A stretch of DNA of 58,751 nucleotides. Source: a virus. Shown here piece by piece: positions 42,712-50,907 of this stretch. Position 1 is the first letter of the stretch, and every line of letters begins with the position of its first letter. The notes under the pieces are model-generated. The model saw only the letters and a program-made list of their open reading frames with translations. It was not told the origin of the DNA and did not search any database. The stretch is from the IMG/VR virus record IMGVR_UViG_3300035190_001906, positions 1 through 58,751 of that record. One strand, given 5' to 3'. The position numbers and the translations under genes are program-made.

Positions 42712-42882
42712 ATGAAACTCAAATACGGTGCTTCTCAACAATCTCGGCAATTCCGACAATTTGTGTCTGGATTCCTACTCTTTTGCCCACTACTTTTGTT
42801 AACTTACCTGTCAAGCATAATGCCCCCTGTGGTTATCGTTGGCATATCCTTTTTGTTGGTAATCTCAATTTATTTGGCATAA
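42712..42882 (+). CDS. 56-aa two-span membrane protein, holin-like
   Basis: The translation begins MKLKYGASQQSRQFRQ (basic, cytoplasmic) and then has two hydrophobic segments, FVSGFLLFCPLLLLTYLS and MPPVVIVGISFLLVISIYLA, separated by a Pro turn. This is the layout of small holins or of superinfection-exclusion proteins. It starts 8 nt after the preceding gene and has no clear Shine-Dalgarno. A HIP1 hairpin follows it directly. Confidence 0.6.
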   Translation: MKLKYGASQQSRQFRQFVSGFLLFCPLLLLTYLSSIMPPVVIVGISFLLVISIYLA

Positions 42883-42888
42883 CAAAAA

Positions 42889-42923
42889 ACGCGATCGCTT
42901 TTTTTTGAAGATAGCGATCGCGT
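42889..42923 (+). terminator. HIP1-armed hairpin between membrane protein and methylase
   Basis: Arms ACGCGATCGCT (42889-42899) and AGCGATCGCGT (42913-42923), perfect 11 bp. Each arm contains a GATC, the site of Dam-type methylation, just upstream of the adenine methylase gene. It may terminate and/or respond to methylation. Confidence 0.5.
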
Positions 42924-42940
42924 CAATTAGTAATAAACAA

Positions 42941-42998
42941 GAAGGAGTTGAGAGATATCAGCAAACTAAAACAATGCACATTATCCAACAACTCCTTC
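42941..42998 (+). promoter_or_regulatory. Inverted repeat in the methylase leader
   Basis: GAAGGAGTTG (42941-42950) and CAACTCCTTC (42989-42998) are perfect 10-bp arms 38 nt apart. The first contains a Shine-Dalgarno-like AAGGAG that pairing would hide; the methylase start lies 23 nt after the second arm. It may control translation. Confidence 0.45.
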
Positions 42999-43021
42999 AT
43001 CTTAGCGGATGGAGAAATATA

Positions 43022-43825
43022 ATGCAAGTATCTCGCCCAGCACTGAAATATTACGGGGGAAAATGGAATCTAGCCAATTGGATTGTTGACTTCTTCCCAC
43101 ACCACAACTGCTACGTTGAACCATTTGGAGGTGCAGCGTCGGTTTTATTACAGAAACCTCCATCTCCCCACGAATTTTATAACGACCTGGATTCCGAAGT
43201 TGTGAACTTTTTTCGGGTTTTGCGAGAAAATCAATCTGAACTAATCCAAAAAATAGACCTAACCCCCTACAGTCGGGAAGAATACGAACTATCCTACGAA
43301 CCAACTATTGATCCAATAGAAAAAGCGCGACGCTTCTACGTTCGTTCCTGGCAATCCCATAATCCATCGCGATTAAGTGGTTGGCGAAATTCCTTTAAAA
43401 ATAATCGCTCTCAATCCTTTGCTCAGGATTGGAATAGCATTAATCATTTGTATGCGATCGCGCAACGCTTAAAACAAGTCCAAATAGAAAACCGTCCTGC
43501 TTTGGAATTAATTAAGCGGGTTGACACCGAAGAAACCTTGTTTTATGTTGATCCACCGTACCTTAATGAAACCCGAACTTCAAGCACTCTGTATGATTTT
43601 GAATTAAAAAAAGAAGATCATATTCAGTTAGCAGAATGTCTAAACTCAATAAAGGGTATGGTCATTGTTTCAGGGTATGAACATCCTTTGTATAATGAAT
43701 TATATGCGGGATGGACAAAGAAGCAGGTAGCTACAAAGAAAAACGGTGGGGCAAATTCTATCGAGGTATTGTGGATATCTCCAAATATTCAATTACAACA
43801 AACATTATTTGATTTTGTTAACTAA
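43022..43825 (+). CDS. DNA adenine methyltransferase, Dam/D12 class (267 aa)
   Basis: This class transfers methyl from S-adenosylmethionine to N6 of adenine, usually in GATC. The motifs are in the D12 order: KYYGGKWNLANWIVDFFP (SAM-binding start), YVEPFGGAASVLLQKP (motif I, FxGxxS-like), EFYNDLDSEVVNFFRVLR, and LFYVDPPYL (catalytic DPPY). The ATG at 43022 is chosen because GGAG lies about 8 nt upstream and because 267 aa is the normal family length; in-frame starts further up (TTG 42905, ATG 42974) would add a non-conserved tail. It is followed 12 nt later by the GNAT-like gene. GATC is the core of HIP1, so this enzyme would mark or protect these sites. Confidence 0.92.
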   Translation: MQVSRPALKYYGGKWNLANWIVDFFPHHNCYVEPFGGAASVLLQKPPSPHEFYNDLDSEVVNFFRVLRENQSELIQKIDLTPYSREEYELSYEPTIDPIEKARRFYVRSWQSHNPSRLSGWRNSFKNNRSQSFAQDWNSINHLYAIAQRLKQVQIENRPALELIKRVDTEETLFYVDPPYLNETRTSSTLYDFELKKEDHIQLAECLNSIKGMVIVSGYEHPLYNELYAGWTKKQVATKKNGGANSIEVLWISPNIQLQQTLFDFVN

Positions 43826-43837
43826 CCAATAAAAAAC

Positions 43838-44284
43838 ATGGGACAATTATATATTCCATTCGACGATTTTGTAATCGTAAAAGACGGTGATCTGCTTGCG
43901 TCCGAAATAGCTAATCGACATTACTCTCGTATTTGGAGGGGGAACACAACCCAACCCCGATTCATGCCACCAGGAAAGCGACTGATTCTAATGGAACCGA
44001 TGGGAAAATGGTTGTTTGCTTGGAGTTTTCAGTTATACAGAAAAGATGAGCAAACGGGAGCGCAATGTACTATTTTTCGCAATGAATCAAATATTCTGTC
44101 TAGTAAAATAATCTTAAAATCAGAAGAAATCTGGGAAAGTAAATATGGGAGAACAAGGAAGTTTACCTATGTCCACCCAGAAAAGATTAAAAGCGTAAAT
44201 CCAGGGTATTGTTTTCAGTGTGCTGGATGGAAGAAAGCAGAAGTAAAGTCTAATAGGGGATTGGTTTTACTGGTTAAAGATTGA
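43838..44284 (+). CDS. GNAT-like, possibly Mom-like DNA-modification protein (148 aa)
   Basis: The protein has the pattern of a phage acyltransferase-like family: EIANRHYSRIWRG, FMPPGKRLILMEP, GAQCTIFRNESN..LSSKII, TYVHPEKIKSVNPGYCFQCA, then GWKK....SNRGLVLL. The strand-helix order fits a GNAT fold. Phage Mu Mom is a GNAT-like protein that modifies adenine in DNA, and its gene is controlled by Dam methylation; this gene lies directly downstream of a Dam-type gene. Mom-like function is therefore a reasonable inference, not a demonstrated match. Confidence 0.6.
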   Translation: MGQLYIPFDDFVIVKDGDLLASEIANRHYSRIWRGNTTQPRFMPPGKRLILMEPMGKWLFAWSFQLYRKDEQTGAQCTIFRNESNILSSKIILKSEEIWESKYGRTRKFTYVHPEKIKSVNPGYCFQCAGWKKAEVKSNRGLVLLVKD

Positions 44285-44454
44285 TAGTTATGTTTTTGTT
44301 CGGTATACTGAAGGGATAAACCTACGGAACCTACCGCTTTTTTGAATTTATCGAATTGCTGACGCTATTCTTGACAAATACATGGTAGATAATTGTTCTG
44401 CGATCGCACTCTTGAGATGCTTCCCTACTCTTAATATCCTTTTCTAGTAAAGCA

Positions 44455-44491
44455 AAAAAAGCGATCGCGAATCTATTGCAATCGCTTTTTT
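44455..44491 (+). terminator. HIP1-containing terminator
   Basis: AAAAAAGCGAT (44455-44465) pairs with ATCGCTTTTTT (44481-44491) over 11 bp; the inner part (CGCG/TGCA) pairs imperfectly and contains a full HIP1 and a one-base variant. The T run makes it a good intrinsic terminator for the methylase operon. The 170 bases before it hold nothing recognised. Confidence 0.7.
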
Positions 44492-44492
44492 G

Positions 44493-44515
44493 TGGTAAAA
44501 TATCTTTGTTGAGTT
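44493..44515 (+). promoter_or_regulatory. Extended -10 promoter for the 78-aa gene
   Basis: TGGTAAAAT (44493-44501) followed 6 nt later by GTTGAGTT (44508-44515), the third copy of this arrangement in the window. Confidence 0.5.
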
Positions 44516-44527
44516 AAAAAGAAAAAC

Positions 44528-44764
44528 ATGATGGAAGAATATCAAGAACAAATGGAAAGATTGATTTCTGAAATAACAAAACTAACAAATTCTTATCTTC
44601 CAGACAAAGGCTTGACTTTTGAGCAATCTCAAAAAGTCGGGATTCTCAATGCTATTCAAACATTAGATCAGCAAATCAACGGTTTAGAAGAAGCGGATTT
44701 TCGTGATGATGACGAAGAATTGGAAAAAGCACGAATAAAAAAGCGACAACTAAATTGGCTGTGA
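44528..44764 (+). CDS. Small helical protein (78 aa)
   Basis: It begins MMEEYQEQMERLISEITK and ends with an acidic/basic helix (ADFRDDDEELEKARIKKRQ). Helical coiled-coil type, no Cys, no membrane segment. The second ATG (44531) could also be used. It has its own promoter and stands between the methylase operon terminator and the leader hairpin of the next gene. No family recognised; small helical proteins of this kind are often regulators or chaperones. Confidence 0.6.
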   Translation: MMEEYQEQMERLISEITKLTNSYLPDKGLTFEQSQKVGILNAIQTLDQQINGLEEADFRDDDEELEKARIKKRQLNWL

Positions 44765-44783
44765 TAATATAGAGAATATTCCT

Positions 44784-44822
44784 AAAACGGGACGCAATAC
44801 CTACGGGTGTTGTGTCCCGTTT
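44784..44822 (+). terminator. CCTAAAACGGG leader hairpin before the 737-aa gene
   Basis: AAACGGGACGCAATACC (44785-44801) and 44806-44822 pair over 17 bp with two wobbles around a TACG loop, followed by a T-rich run. A possible -10 (GATAAT) lies about 20 nt upstream. Confidence 0.75.
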
Positions 44823-44838
44823 ATTTTTGTAAAGAAAA

Positions 44839-47052
44839 ATGACAGATCCTTTGCAACGAACAATGAACGATCTTGGTGTTTTACCTCAAACGCCTGACGG
44901 CGCAGAAAAGATTAGCGTTGTGTTGGCTGAAGAACAACGACTCCAGACGGAATCAAGCGCCTACTACACCTATATTTCCAGAGGGGAACCCGCCTGGGTG
45001 AAACCCCCTGAAGTAATTCGCCGATCTAATACCAATACTTTTGATGTTCGGGGTCAGGCTTACCTACCTATTTTTCCCGCCAATAATCTGCAAATTGATT
45101 TTCCCGTTAACATCCCCTTGTTAAAAGGAAATCCAAATAGCAGTATTGATCGAGAAGATTTTTTATATTTGATTGGAATTGGTGTAGAGGTTGGGGCAGA
45201 ACAAGATCCTGTGTTGGGAGAATTATCTTTCCAGTATCGAGAGCGTAACGAAACAACCCAGGAAATTGAGATTAAGCAAATGACGGGGGAAAACTCCCGT
45301 AGACTTCGGAGTTATGTTTTCGCTATCCTGACCCCTGAGCCATTAACAAAAAAAGACGTTAATGCTATTTTTGATGTCCCCACAACTACCGATTACCCCG
45401 CCCATCATCGGATTACGATTACAAAGCTAGGTGTTGATGGATTTCCCTTGGGACTTTATCATGTCTGGCCGATGGATATTAATTGGAAGCAGGGTAAGTC
45501 TTATATAATTTATCCCGAATATACCGATCCCCTCCCCATTTGTAAGATTAGACGAACTCTTAACTCAAATAGCGGAGGGATAATTGATACAGGCGTTGAT
45601 ATCGTTGATTTAATCCTTCAAGGCAGCCTAACTAAAGATGATTTAGATGTGGTTGTTTGGAAGAAATTAATTGATATTTTTACGGGTTTTGATCAAGCCT
45701 ACAGAAAAGCAGTCTTGAACTTGGGACTGGGAAGTTTTTCAATTAATCCGGCAATGCCAGGTGAAGCTGCGATCGCAACCAATGACAGTAACATGGTTGC
45801 CAATGGTCAACGGATGATTTTCTTTGATCAGGAAATTGCAGATACCTTTTCTGCTTTTAAAGTTAGAGCCGAAAACACAGAAGGCGATCGCCCTCTAGTT
45901 AGCCTGACCTTGCGCCCTAACCTCCCATTTGGAACCCAATTCTCAGAAGGGGGTCACAGGATTTTCGATCTAAAAGGTCAAAACCAAACTAACTTAGGTC
46001 GCTTTACACGATTACAGGGAAGTGTGATTGCTTGGGTGGGTTCCGAAGGTTCGACAATCAAACCAGGCGATGAATGTTATCTGCAACCGTCAATTGTTTA
46101 TCCCGGTGGATCTGGATTCAAGATTCCTTTTAGATCCTGTGAAAAGATTTTCGTTCGTGGCCAAGAACTTCCTAAAGTAAATATTCGGGAAGGAGGGCAG
46201 AATGATATCCAACAATATGAGTCGCCTGCTGGCAATATTCCGTTTATCGTAATTACAGCACGGGAACGGTCAGGGGTTCTCTATATTTACCAAGAAGTTA
46301 TTTTAACCTCATCTTCTGAAGGAATTTTAGCAGTCCCTCCTGAATCTAATGGGGTATTTGCTTTTATTGAAGGTGTTTCTGGTCGAATCAATTCTCCTGT
46401 AGTTACGGGATTACGCCCCAATACCAGTTACCGAACCCTTTGTTACCATCCCCCGATTCCCGAAGAATACTGGCAATTCCTTTTGAATTACCCAAGATAT
46501 TTAGGGACAGGTGAAGCAGGTTTGATTACAGATGCCGAAATCGTCTCAGACCCAATATTTTTCATTCACACACAAGGGGGTGGGAACCTAGTTTTTCGAG
46601 GGGAAGAATCGTTACGATTTTCTCCTATTGCCAAATACCTGCCATCACTAGGCGGACGGTTTCAAATCCCATCATGGGAATTAAAGGGGCCAATTCATTT
46701 AATTAATGAACCCTACCCAGGCCCTATTACTGCGTTGCGTGTCCCTGTTTCCCCTGGTTCCATGATGGTGCAACCTATGGTTGGGCAAAAGCTCAGTTTA
46801 TTTATTGGGACAGAACATCACTTCTTTAGCGATCGCTCTATTCGCGGAACTGTGATGGTTAACGATAAACCCCTGGGGTGGCGTATCCCACACCTTTCCC
46901 ATCAATCCCCCTGTCAGGGAGTGATTTCCTTCTTGATCAAGCAAGATGACAAAATTCGTCTATTTATTGCTTGTCATAATGGGCCTGGAGGAGCGATTGT
47001 TACCTGTGATTCCAGCAAGTCCACTGCGTTTGATTTATTCGACTTAACTTAA
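44839..47052 (+). CDS. Large virion-region protein, probably tail/baseplate appendage (737 aa)
   Basis: It is beta-rich with no membrane segments or enzyme motifs that I recognise. The first ~160 residues include AYLPIFPANNLQIDFPVNIP. The centre has LILQGSLTKDDLDVVVWKK. The second half has several beta units (FIEGVSGRINSPVVTGL; LIKQDDKIRLFIACHNGPGG). It starts a cluster of three genes with minimal spacing (2 nt, then 4-nt overlap) that leads into the fibre cassette, so a fibre-connecting or surface-decorating role is likely. The start has no clear Shine-Dalgarno. Confidence 0.7.
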   Translation: MTDPLQRTMNDLGVLPQTPDGAEKISVVLAEEQRLQTESSAYYTYISRGEPAWVKPPEVIRRSNTNTFDVRGQAYLPIFPANNLQIDFPVNIPLLKGNPNSSIDREDFLYLIGIGVEVGAEQDPVLGELSFQYRERNETTQEIEIKQMTGENSRRLRSYVFAILTPEPLTKKDVNAIFDVPTTTDYPAHHRITITKLGVDGFPLGLYHVWPMDINWKQGKSYIIYPEYTDPLPICKIRRTLNSNSGGIIDTGVDIVDLILQGSLTKDDLDVVVWKKLIDIFTGFDQAYRKAVLNLGLGSFSINPAMPGEAAIATNDSNMVANGQRMIFFDQEIADTFSAFKVRAENTEGDRPLVSLTLRPNLPFGTQFSEGGHRIFDLKGQNQTNLGRFTRLQGSVIAWVGSEGSTIKPGDECYLQPSIVYPGGSGFKIPFRSCEKIFVRGQELPKVNIREGGQNDIQQYESPAGNIPFIVITARERSGVLYIYQEVILTSSSEGILAVPPESNGVFAFIEGVSGRINSPVVTGLRPNTSYRTLCYHPPIPEEYWQFLLNYPRYLGTGEAGLITDAEIVSDPIFFIHTQGGGNLVFRGEESLRFSPIAKYLPSLGGRFQIPSWELKGPIHLINEPYPGPITALRVPVSPGSMMVQPMVGQKLSLFIGTEHHFFSDRSIRGTVMVNDKPLGWRIPHLSHQSPCQGVISFLIKQDDKIRLFIACHNGPGGAIVTCDSSKSTAFDLFDLT

Positions 47053-47054
47053 AA

Positions 47055-48737
47055 ATGAGCAATAAAATTAACTTTGCGATTAAGGGAACGCTCAGAAACC
47101 TGTATAGCAGTCGTGGTTTTGGCAGCCTGTTCCCGACATTTATCCGCCCAACTCCAATCTTTATTGAGCGGGACAATAACAACTCAATAGATTTAATTCC
47201 CATATCTTCTAATGACCCTGCTATTTACCCTGATGGCAGTTTTGCGCTTGCTCCTGGGATTGAAAACTTAATCCCAAATAGCGATCGCTTAAATGCAGAG
47301 GGATGGGTGCGGGGATCTAATGTCTTTGTAAGAAGCAATATTGACAAGGGTTCGGTAGAACTACGTCAAGAAGCTGATGCAATTGTTGTGGGTGCGCGAC
47401 AATCTGGTAATGAAAAAGGGCAAATCTTTCGACGGGTAATTAGCATACCCCACGATAACTCAACCTATACCGCATGGACTCTGTTGAGATTGGGTGATGG
47501 GGTGTTAGGTGCGAATGACGTTTTTCGAGTTGCTTTAGCAGACGGTTCTATCTTGGCTTCGACGAATTTAGAATCTAAATTGGTTCTCAACCAGAACAAC
47601 CCTGTTGACGTTCAATTTAGTTTACCTGCCGACTTAGTATCAATTGGGCAACCTATTGAAATTCACATTGAATGGTACATTGAAAATTCCTGTACCCTTT
47701 ATATAACTGGTTTACAACTAGAAAAACGCGACTTCAGAAGTCTCTTTGTCTATCAAGACAATGAAATCAAGAAGGTCGCGGAATCAATTCTCTATTACCA
47801 ACAATCTCCAATTGAAGGATTGGGGAGTTTTGGGATTTTCTTTCGAGTTGTTGGTTGGCGAGGTAATGGCAATATTATTCAATCGGGAGATGTCAAAATT
47901 TCCCTTGAATCAAACCAATTGGTTGTTACTAAAGGGAATGAGCGTTACCTAATAGAACAAGACTTACCTCAAAAATTCGCCTGCTTTGTTCAGATTGCCA
48001 CTGAAACCCAGTCGATCAATGTTTATATTGATGGAATTTTGGTTTGGAAGCGATCGCTCGGAACCGGAACTTATCGGTTAGCCCCAGGGCCAATGCTTCT
48101 AACTACAAAGGGAGTTAGGGTTTACAGTTTGATTGCCACAACCAATGCCTACCTTGAAGACGGTTTAATTGATGTTGGTCAAGTTGCCCTACGAGAAGTC
48201 GGGGATCTATTTACTAAGTTTTTCATCCCTCCCGAACTCCTAACTTCTGCTCCTCAAAAATTTGTAACAGATTCAGTTAAAATTCCTGCATCTCAAGTAG
48301 ATGCGGTAACAGGAATGGTTGCCCCTGGGTATGCGGAAGTCCGGTTTCCGTTCCGTGCCATAGATCCAGTTGTCATCGAAGAATTAATCCCAGCAAGTAA
48401 CGCGATTCGAGTAACATCAAGTATTTCTTTTATTGAAGGAAATGCTTATGTGCGATCGCCGGATGGTAGAAATATTCGGACAGTTAGAGTTGCAGGGATT
48501 AACCCCGTCAATAAACTAATCTACCTAAGCACACTGGAATTATTGGAAGTTGGGATGATTATTGCCCAGCCAACTCCTTCGGGGGAAACCTTGATTCCAA
48601 CTGATAATTATCGAGTAGAATTCTTGCATCCCGTTCCCGGTGTTAAAGTATTTTTACTAGCTACAGATGGGATTGCACTGAGAAACAATAATCCCCATCC
48701 CGTAACCGTTGTTCCTATGTTGGTTGTAGTCCTATGA
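47055..48737 (+). CDS. Beta-sandwich appendage protein, LamG/CBM-like (560 aa)
   Basis: About residues 70-225 read like a carbohydrate-binding jelly roll (ENLIPNSDRLNAEGWVRGSN start; HIEWYIENSCTLYITGLQLEKR end, a common CBM ending). About 240-370 resemble a LamG/concanavalin-like sandwich (GSFGIFFRVVGWRGNGNIIQ; SINVYIDGILVWKRSLGTG). The C-terminal ~190 residues are further beta structure. This fits a sugar-binding tail appendage. The gene starts 2 nt after the previous stop and overlaps the next by 4 nt (ATGA). Confidence 0.65.
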   Translation: MSNKINFAIKGTLRNLYSSRGFGSLFPTFIRPTPIFIERDNNNSIDLIPISSNDPAIYPDGSFALAPGIENLIPNSDRLNAEGWVRGSNVFVRSNIDKGSVELRQEADAIVVGARQSGNEKGQIFRRVISIPHDNSTYTAWTLLRLGDGVLGANDVFRVALADGSILASTNLESKLVLNQNNPVDVQFSLPADLVSIGQPIEIHIEWYIENSCTLYITGLQLEKRDFRSLFVYQDNEIKKVAESILYYQQSPIEGLGSFGIFFRVVGWRGNGNIIQSGDVKISLESNQLVVTKGNERYLIEQDLPQKFACFVQIATETQSINVYIDGILVWKRSLGTGTYRLAPGPMLLTTKGVRVYSLIATTNAYLEDGLIDVGQVALREVGDLFTKFFIPPELLTSAPQKFVTDSVKIPASQVDAVTGMVAPGYAEVRFPFRAIDPVVIEELIPASNAIRVTSSISFIEGNAYVRSPDGRNIRTVRVAGINPVNKLIYLSTLELLEVGMIIAQPTPSGETLIPTDNYRVEFLHPVPGVKVFLLATDGIALRNNNPHPVTVVPMLVVVL

Positions 48738-49114
48738 GCAGTTACTCTAACCCCGTTTATTATCCCCTGGATTTTCCCCAAGAAAATCTACTGCCCGATC
48801 CTTCCGATCTTCTCAATCACCTAGAAGAACGTTGGTCGGATACCCAACTCCAATTCCTTGCAGCCCAACAAAAAGCCGAAAAAGCTTTGATTGCGGCTGC
48901 CAACACGAATTTAATTAAGTTAGAACGACTACCATCTCCACTGACTGCGATTAGTGTTGACGAGTTACTGTCTGGGACGGAATTGGTTACAATGGCTCAA
49001 TACAATGAGTTACTAGCAAGTCTTACTTGCTTAGCTGCCCATATTCAGTCTTGGCAGTCGGCAACGTTAGAGCCTATAGTCCCGAATAGTGTAGTCGCGC
49101 CTTGTAGCGACTAA
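48734..49114 (+). CDS. Small helical protein of the appendage operon (126 aa)
   Basis: It begins MSSYSNPVYYPLDFPQEN and has a helix (LNHLEERWSDTQLQFLAAQQ) and an Ala/Leu-rich second half. It overlaps the preceding gene by ATGA and is the last gene of that operon. No family recognised; possibly a trimerising or assembly partner of the appendage proteins. Confidence 0.6.
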   Translation: MSSYSNPVYYPLDFPQENLLPDPSDLLNHLEERWSDTQLQFLAAQQKAEKALIAAANTNLIKLERLPSPLTAISVDELLSGTELVTMAQYNELLASLTCLAAHIQSWQSATLEPIVPNSVVAPCSD

Positions 49115-49126
49115 CAAAAACTAGAC

Positions 49127-49155
49127 TTGTCATCTTATTCTGGAGGTGCTATGAT
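49127..49155 (+). promoter_or_regulatory. Promoter of the tail-fibre cassette
   Basis: TTGTCA (49127-49132), a 17-bp spacer and TATGAT (49150-49155) with TGC directly before it (extended -10). This is one of the best promoters in the window. Confidence 0.72.
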
Positions 49156-49194
49156 TTAGATAACTGAAGCACCATTCAATTCAATATTCGACCC

Positions 49195-49228
49195 AAAACC
49201 CCTGGAGAATTAATTTTCCAGGGGTTTT
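49195..49228 (+). terminator. Leader hairpin of the tail-fibre cassette
   Basis: AAAACCCCTGGA and TCCAGGGGTTTT are perfect 12-bp arms; weaker pairing extends into the loop. It lies 40 nt after the promoter and 17 nt before the start codon. Confidence 0.75.
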
Positions 49229-49245
49229 GCTGTTTGAGGAGATTT

Positions 49246-49680
49246 ATGCCATTACCTTGTGAATTACCTCTTTCTGGCTACTCTAGTAATCCAGTTTCTT
49301 TGCCGGGTGCGATCGCAGCCCTTTCCGCTCAGGTCACTTCTACTCTTTTGGAGGTTCGACAAGAAATTGGGGAGCTAAAGTGTGAATTTATTGAAGTGCG
49401 GGGATTGGCAATCGAATTGGCTGCTTCCTTGATCAAAGAACAAACTCAGAAAGTCAAGTATTTATTTGATCAACGGAGTGAATCTGATATTGAAAACAGA
49501 AAACGACAAGAAATAATTTGTCAGTTTGCAGTTTCAGCTATCAAAGAACAAACCCAAAAAGTCAAATATTTGTTCGATCAACGGAATGAAACTGATATTG
49601 AAATCAGAAAACGACAAGAATTAATTTGCTCGTTTGCTGCTTCAATTATTAGAACTCAAGCAATCTTAATTGTAAATTAA
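49246..49680 (+). CDS. Coiled-coil protein with a 36-residue tandem repeat (144 aa)
   Basis: A short Pro-rich start is followed by a helix (LSAQVTSTLLEVRQEIGEL) and two near-identical units beginning IKEQTQKVKYLFDQR, encoded by 108-bp repeats at 49432 and 49540; a partial third unit (ASIIRTQ) ends the protein. The ATG at 49246 has GAGGAG upstream. It is the first gene of the fibre cassette and probably a trimeric coiled-coil connector or fibre shaft piece. Repeat number may vary. Confidence 0.65.
   Translation: MPLPCELPLSGYSSNPVSLPGAIAALSAQVTSTLLEVRQEIGELKCEFIEVRGLAIELAASLIKEQTQKVKYLFDQRSESDIENRKRQEIICQFAVSAIKEQTQKVKYLFDQRNETDIEIRKRQELICSFAASIIRTQAILIVN
49432..49647 (+). repeat. 108-bp tandem repeat, two copies
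   Basis: Units 49432-49539 and 49540-49647 start ATCAAAGAACAAAC and differ by scattered substitutions. They add 36 residues, or whole heptad turns, to the coiled coil. Confidence 0.85.
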
Positions 49681-49701
49681 AACTATCTTACAGAAATTAT
49701 C

Positions 49702-50898
49702 ATGACATTAGAACAACAAGTAGCATCCTTAGTTACCGCAACAACAGATTTAACTACTGTTGTTAATACAGAATTAAATAATGTTAGAACAGAAAATGCA
49801 GTCTTCAAAGAGACGGTAATATCAAAGCCTGCGACTGCTACCAATAATTGCTTTGCCTTATTTGATAGCACAACCAGAGGACTCAAGCAATCATCGTCTT
49901 ATATTAATGATTCAGGGTTTATGATCTTAGGCGGTCAGCTTGTTGTTGGAAACAAAGGCAATAATTCTTTTATTATAATGGGTGATGGTAATCCCGGCGT
50001 GAATACTATCATGCCAGGGCAGCACAATATAATACTAGGGAACAGTAATAGTTTTACATCCAATACCACTGGTGGTTATAACGTTGGTATAGGTGCTAAC
50101 AATTTTTCGTCTAATACCACAGGAAGTCAAAATACTGGGGTTGGCACATTGGCACTCAGGGCAAATACAGCAGGAGAAAACAATGTTGCTGTTGGAATGT
50201 ATTCGTTAACTACAAACACCATTGGATATAATAATGTGGCAATAGGGGTGTTGTCTTTATCTCAAAATACAGAAGGGAATAATAATACTGCTGTAGGTTT
50301 TGGTTCTTTAAATCAAAATGGATTAACTAACTGTACTGGAATAGGATATGGTGCGGCAGTTAGTGGATCGAATCAAGTCCAATTGGGAGATTCTTCGACA
50401 ACAACTTATGTATTCGGAACTGTTCAGAACCGTTCGGATGTTCGAGATAAAACAGATGTTCGGAATACGATTTTAGGTTTGGATTTTATAAAATCCCTCA
50501 GACCCGTTGATTACCGATGGGATATGCGAGAAGATTACAAACCTGTCGCACCGCAAGATCCGGGTATAGATGCTACAGATGAACAGAAAGCAAGATATCA
50601 ATCTGATATAAAAACCTGGTTAGAAAATTGTAAATTAAAAAATATTACTCACAATGGAACAAAAAAACGGAATCGCTTCCATCATGGTTTGATTGCTCAA
50701 GAAGTAAAGGCAGTTTTAACTCAAAAAGGAATTGATTTTGGGGGGTATCAAGATCATTCTATATCTGGTGGGGATGATGTTTTGAGTTTAGGTTACGACC
50801 AATTTATTGCTCCACTAATTAAAGCGGTTCAAGAATTATCCGCGCAAAATGAAGCGTTAATCGCCAGAATTTCGGTATTAGAAAGCAATCTTAAATAG
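49702..50898 (+). CDS. Tail fibre with C-terminal S74 intramolecular chaperone (398 aa)
   Basis: Residues about 1-40 form a coiled coil. About 85-225 consist of YadA-head-like repeats (NNVAVGMYSLTTNT; NNVAIGVLSLSQNT; NNTAVGFGSLNQN) that form a trimeric beta-roll. About 240-398 match the endosialidase-type chaperone: SDVRDKTDVRNTILGLDFI, then LRPVDYRW and HHGLIAQEV. In this family the chaperone folds the trimer and cuts itself off at the Ser of the SD motif. It is a host-binding fibre. Confidence 0.88.
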   Translation: MTLEQQVASLVTATTDLTTVVNTELNNVRTENAVFKETVISKPATATNNCFALFDSTTRGLKQSSSYINDSGFMILGGQLVVGNKGNNSFIIMGDGNPGVNTIMPGQHNIILGNSNSFTSNTTGGYNVGIGANNFSSNTTGSQNTGVGTLALRANTAGENNVAVGMYSLTTNTIGYNNVAIGVLSLSQNTEGNNNTAVGFGSLNQNGLTNCTGIGYGAAVSGSNQVQLGDSSTTTYVFGTVQNRSDVRDKTDVRNTILGLDFIKSLRPVDYRWDMREDYKPVAPQDPGIDATDEQKARYQSDIKTWLENCKLKNITHNGTKKRNRFHHGLIAQEVKAVLTQKGIDFGGYQDHSISGGDDVLSLGYDQFIAPLIKAVQELSAQNEALIARISVLESNLK

Positions 50899-50907
50899 GA
50901 TTCTTGT

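Noticed and set aside
44299-44312. Near-palindrome TTCGGTATACTGAA
   Set aside because: It could be an operator, but it is single and lies after the methylase operon without a clear promoter overlap.
49432-49647. Possible CRISPR-like array
   Set aside because: The repeats are 108 bp, adjoining and in frame within a coding gene; no spacers.
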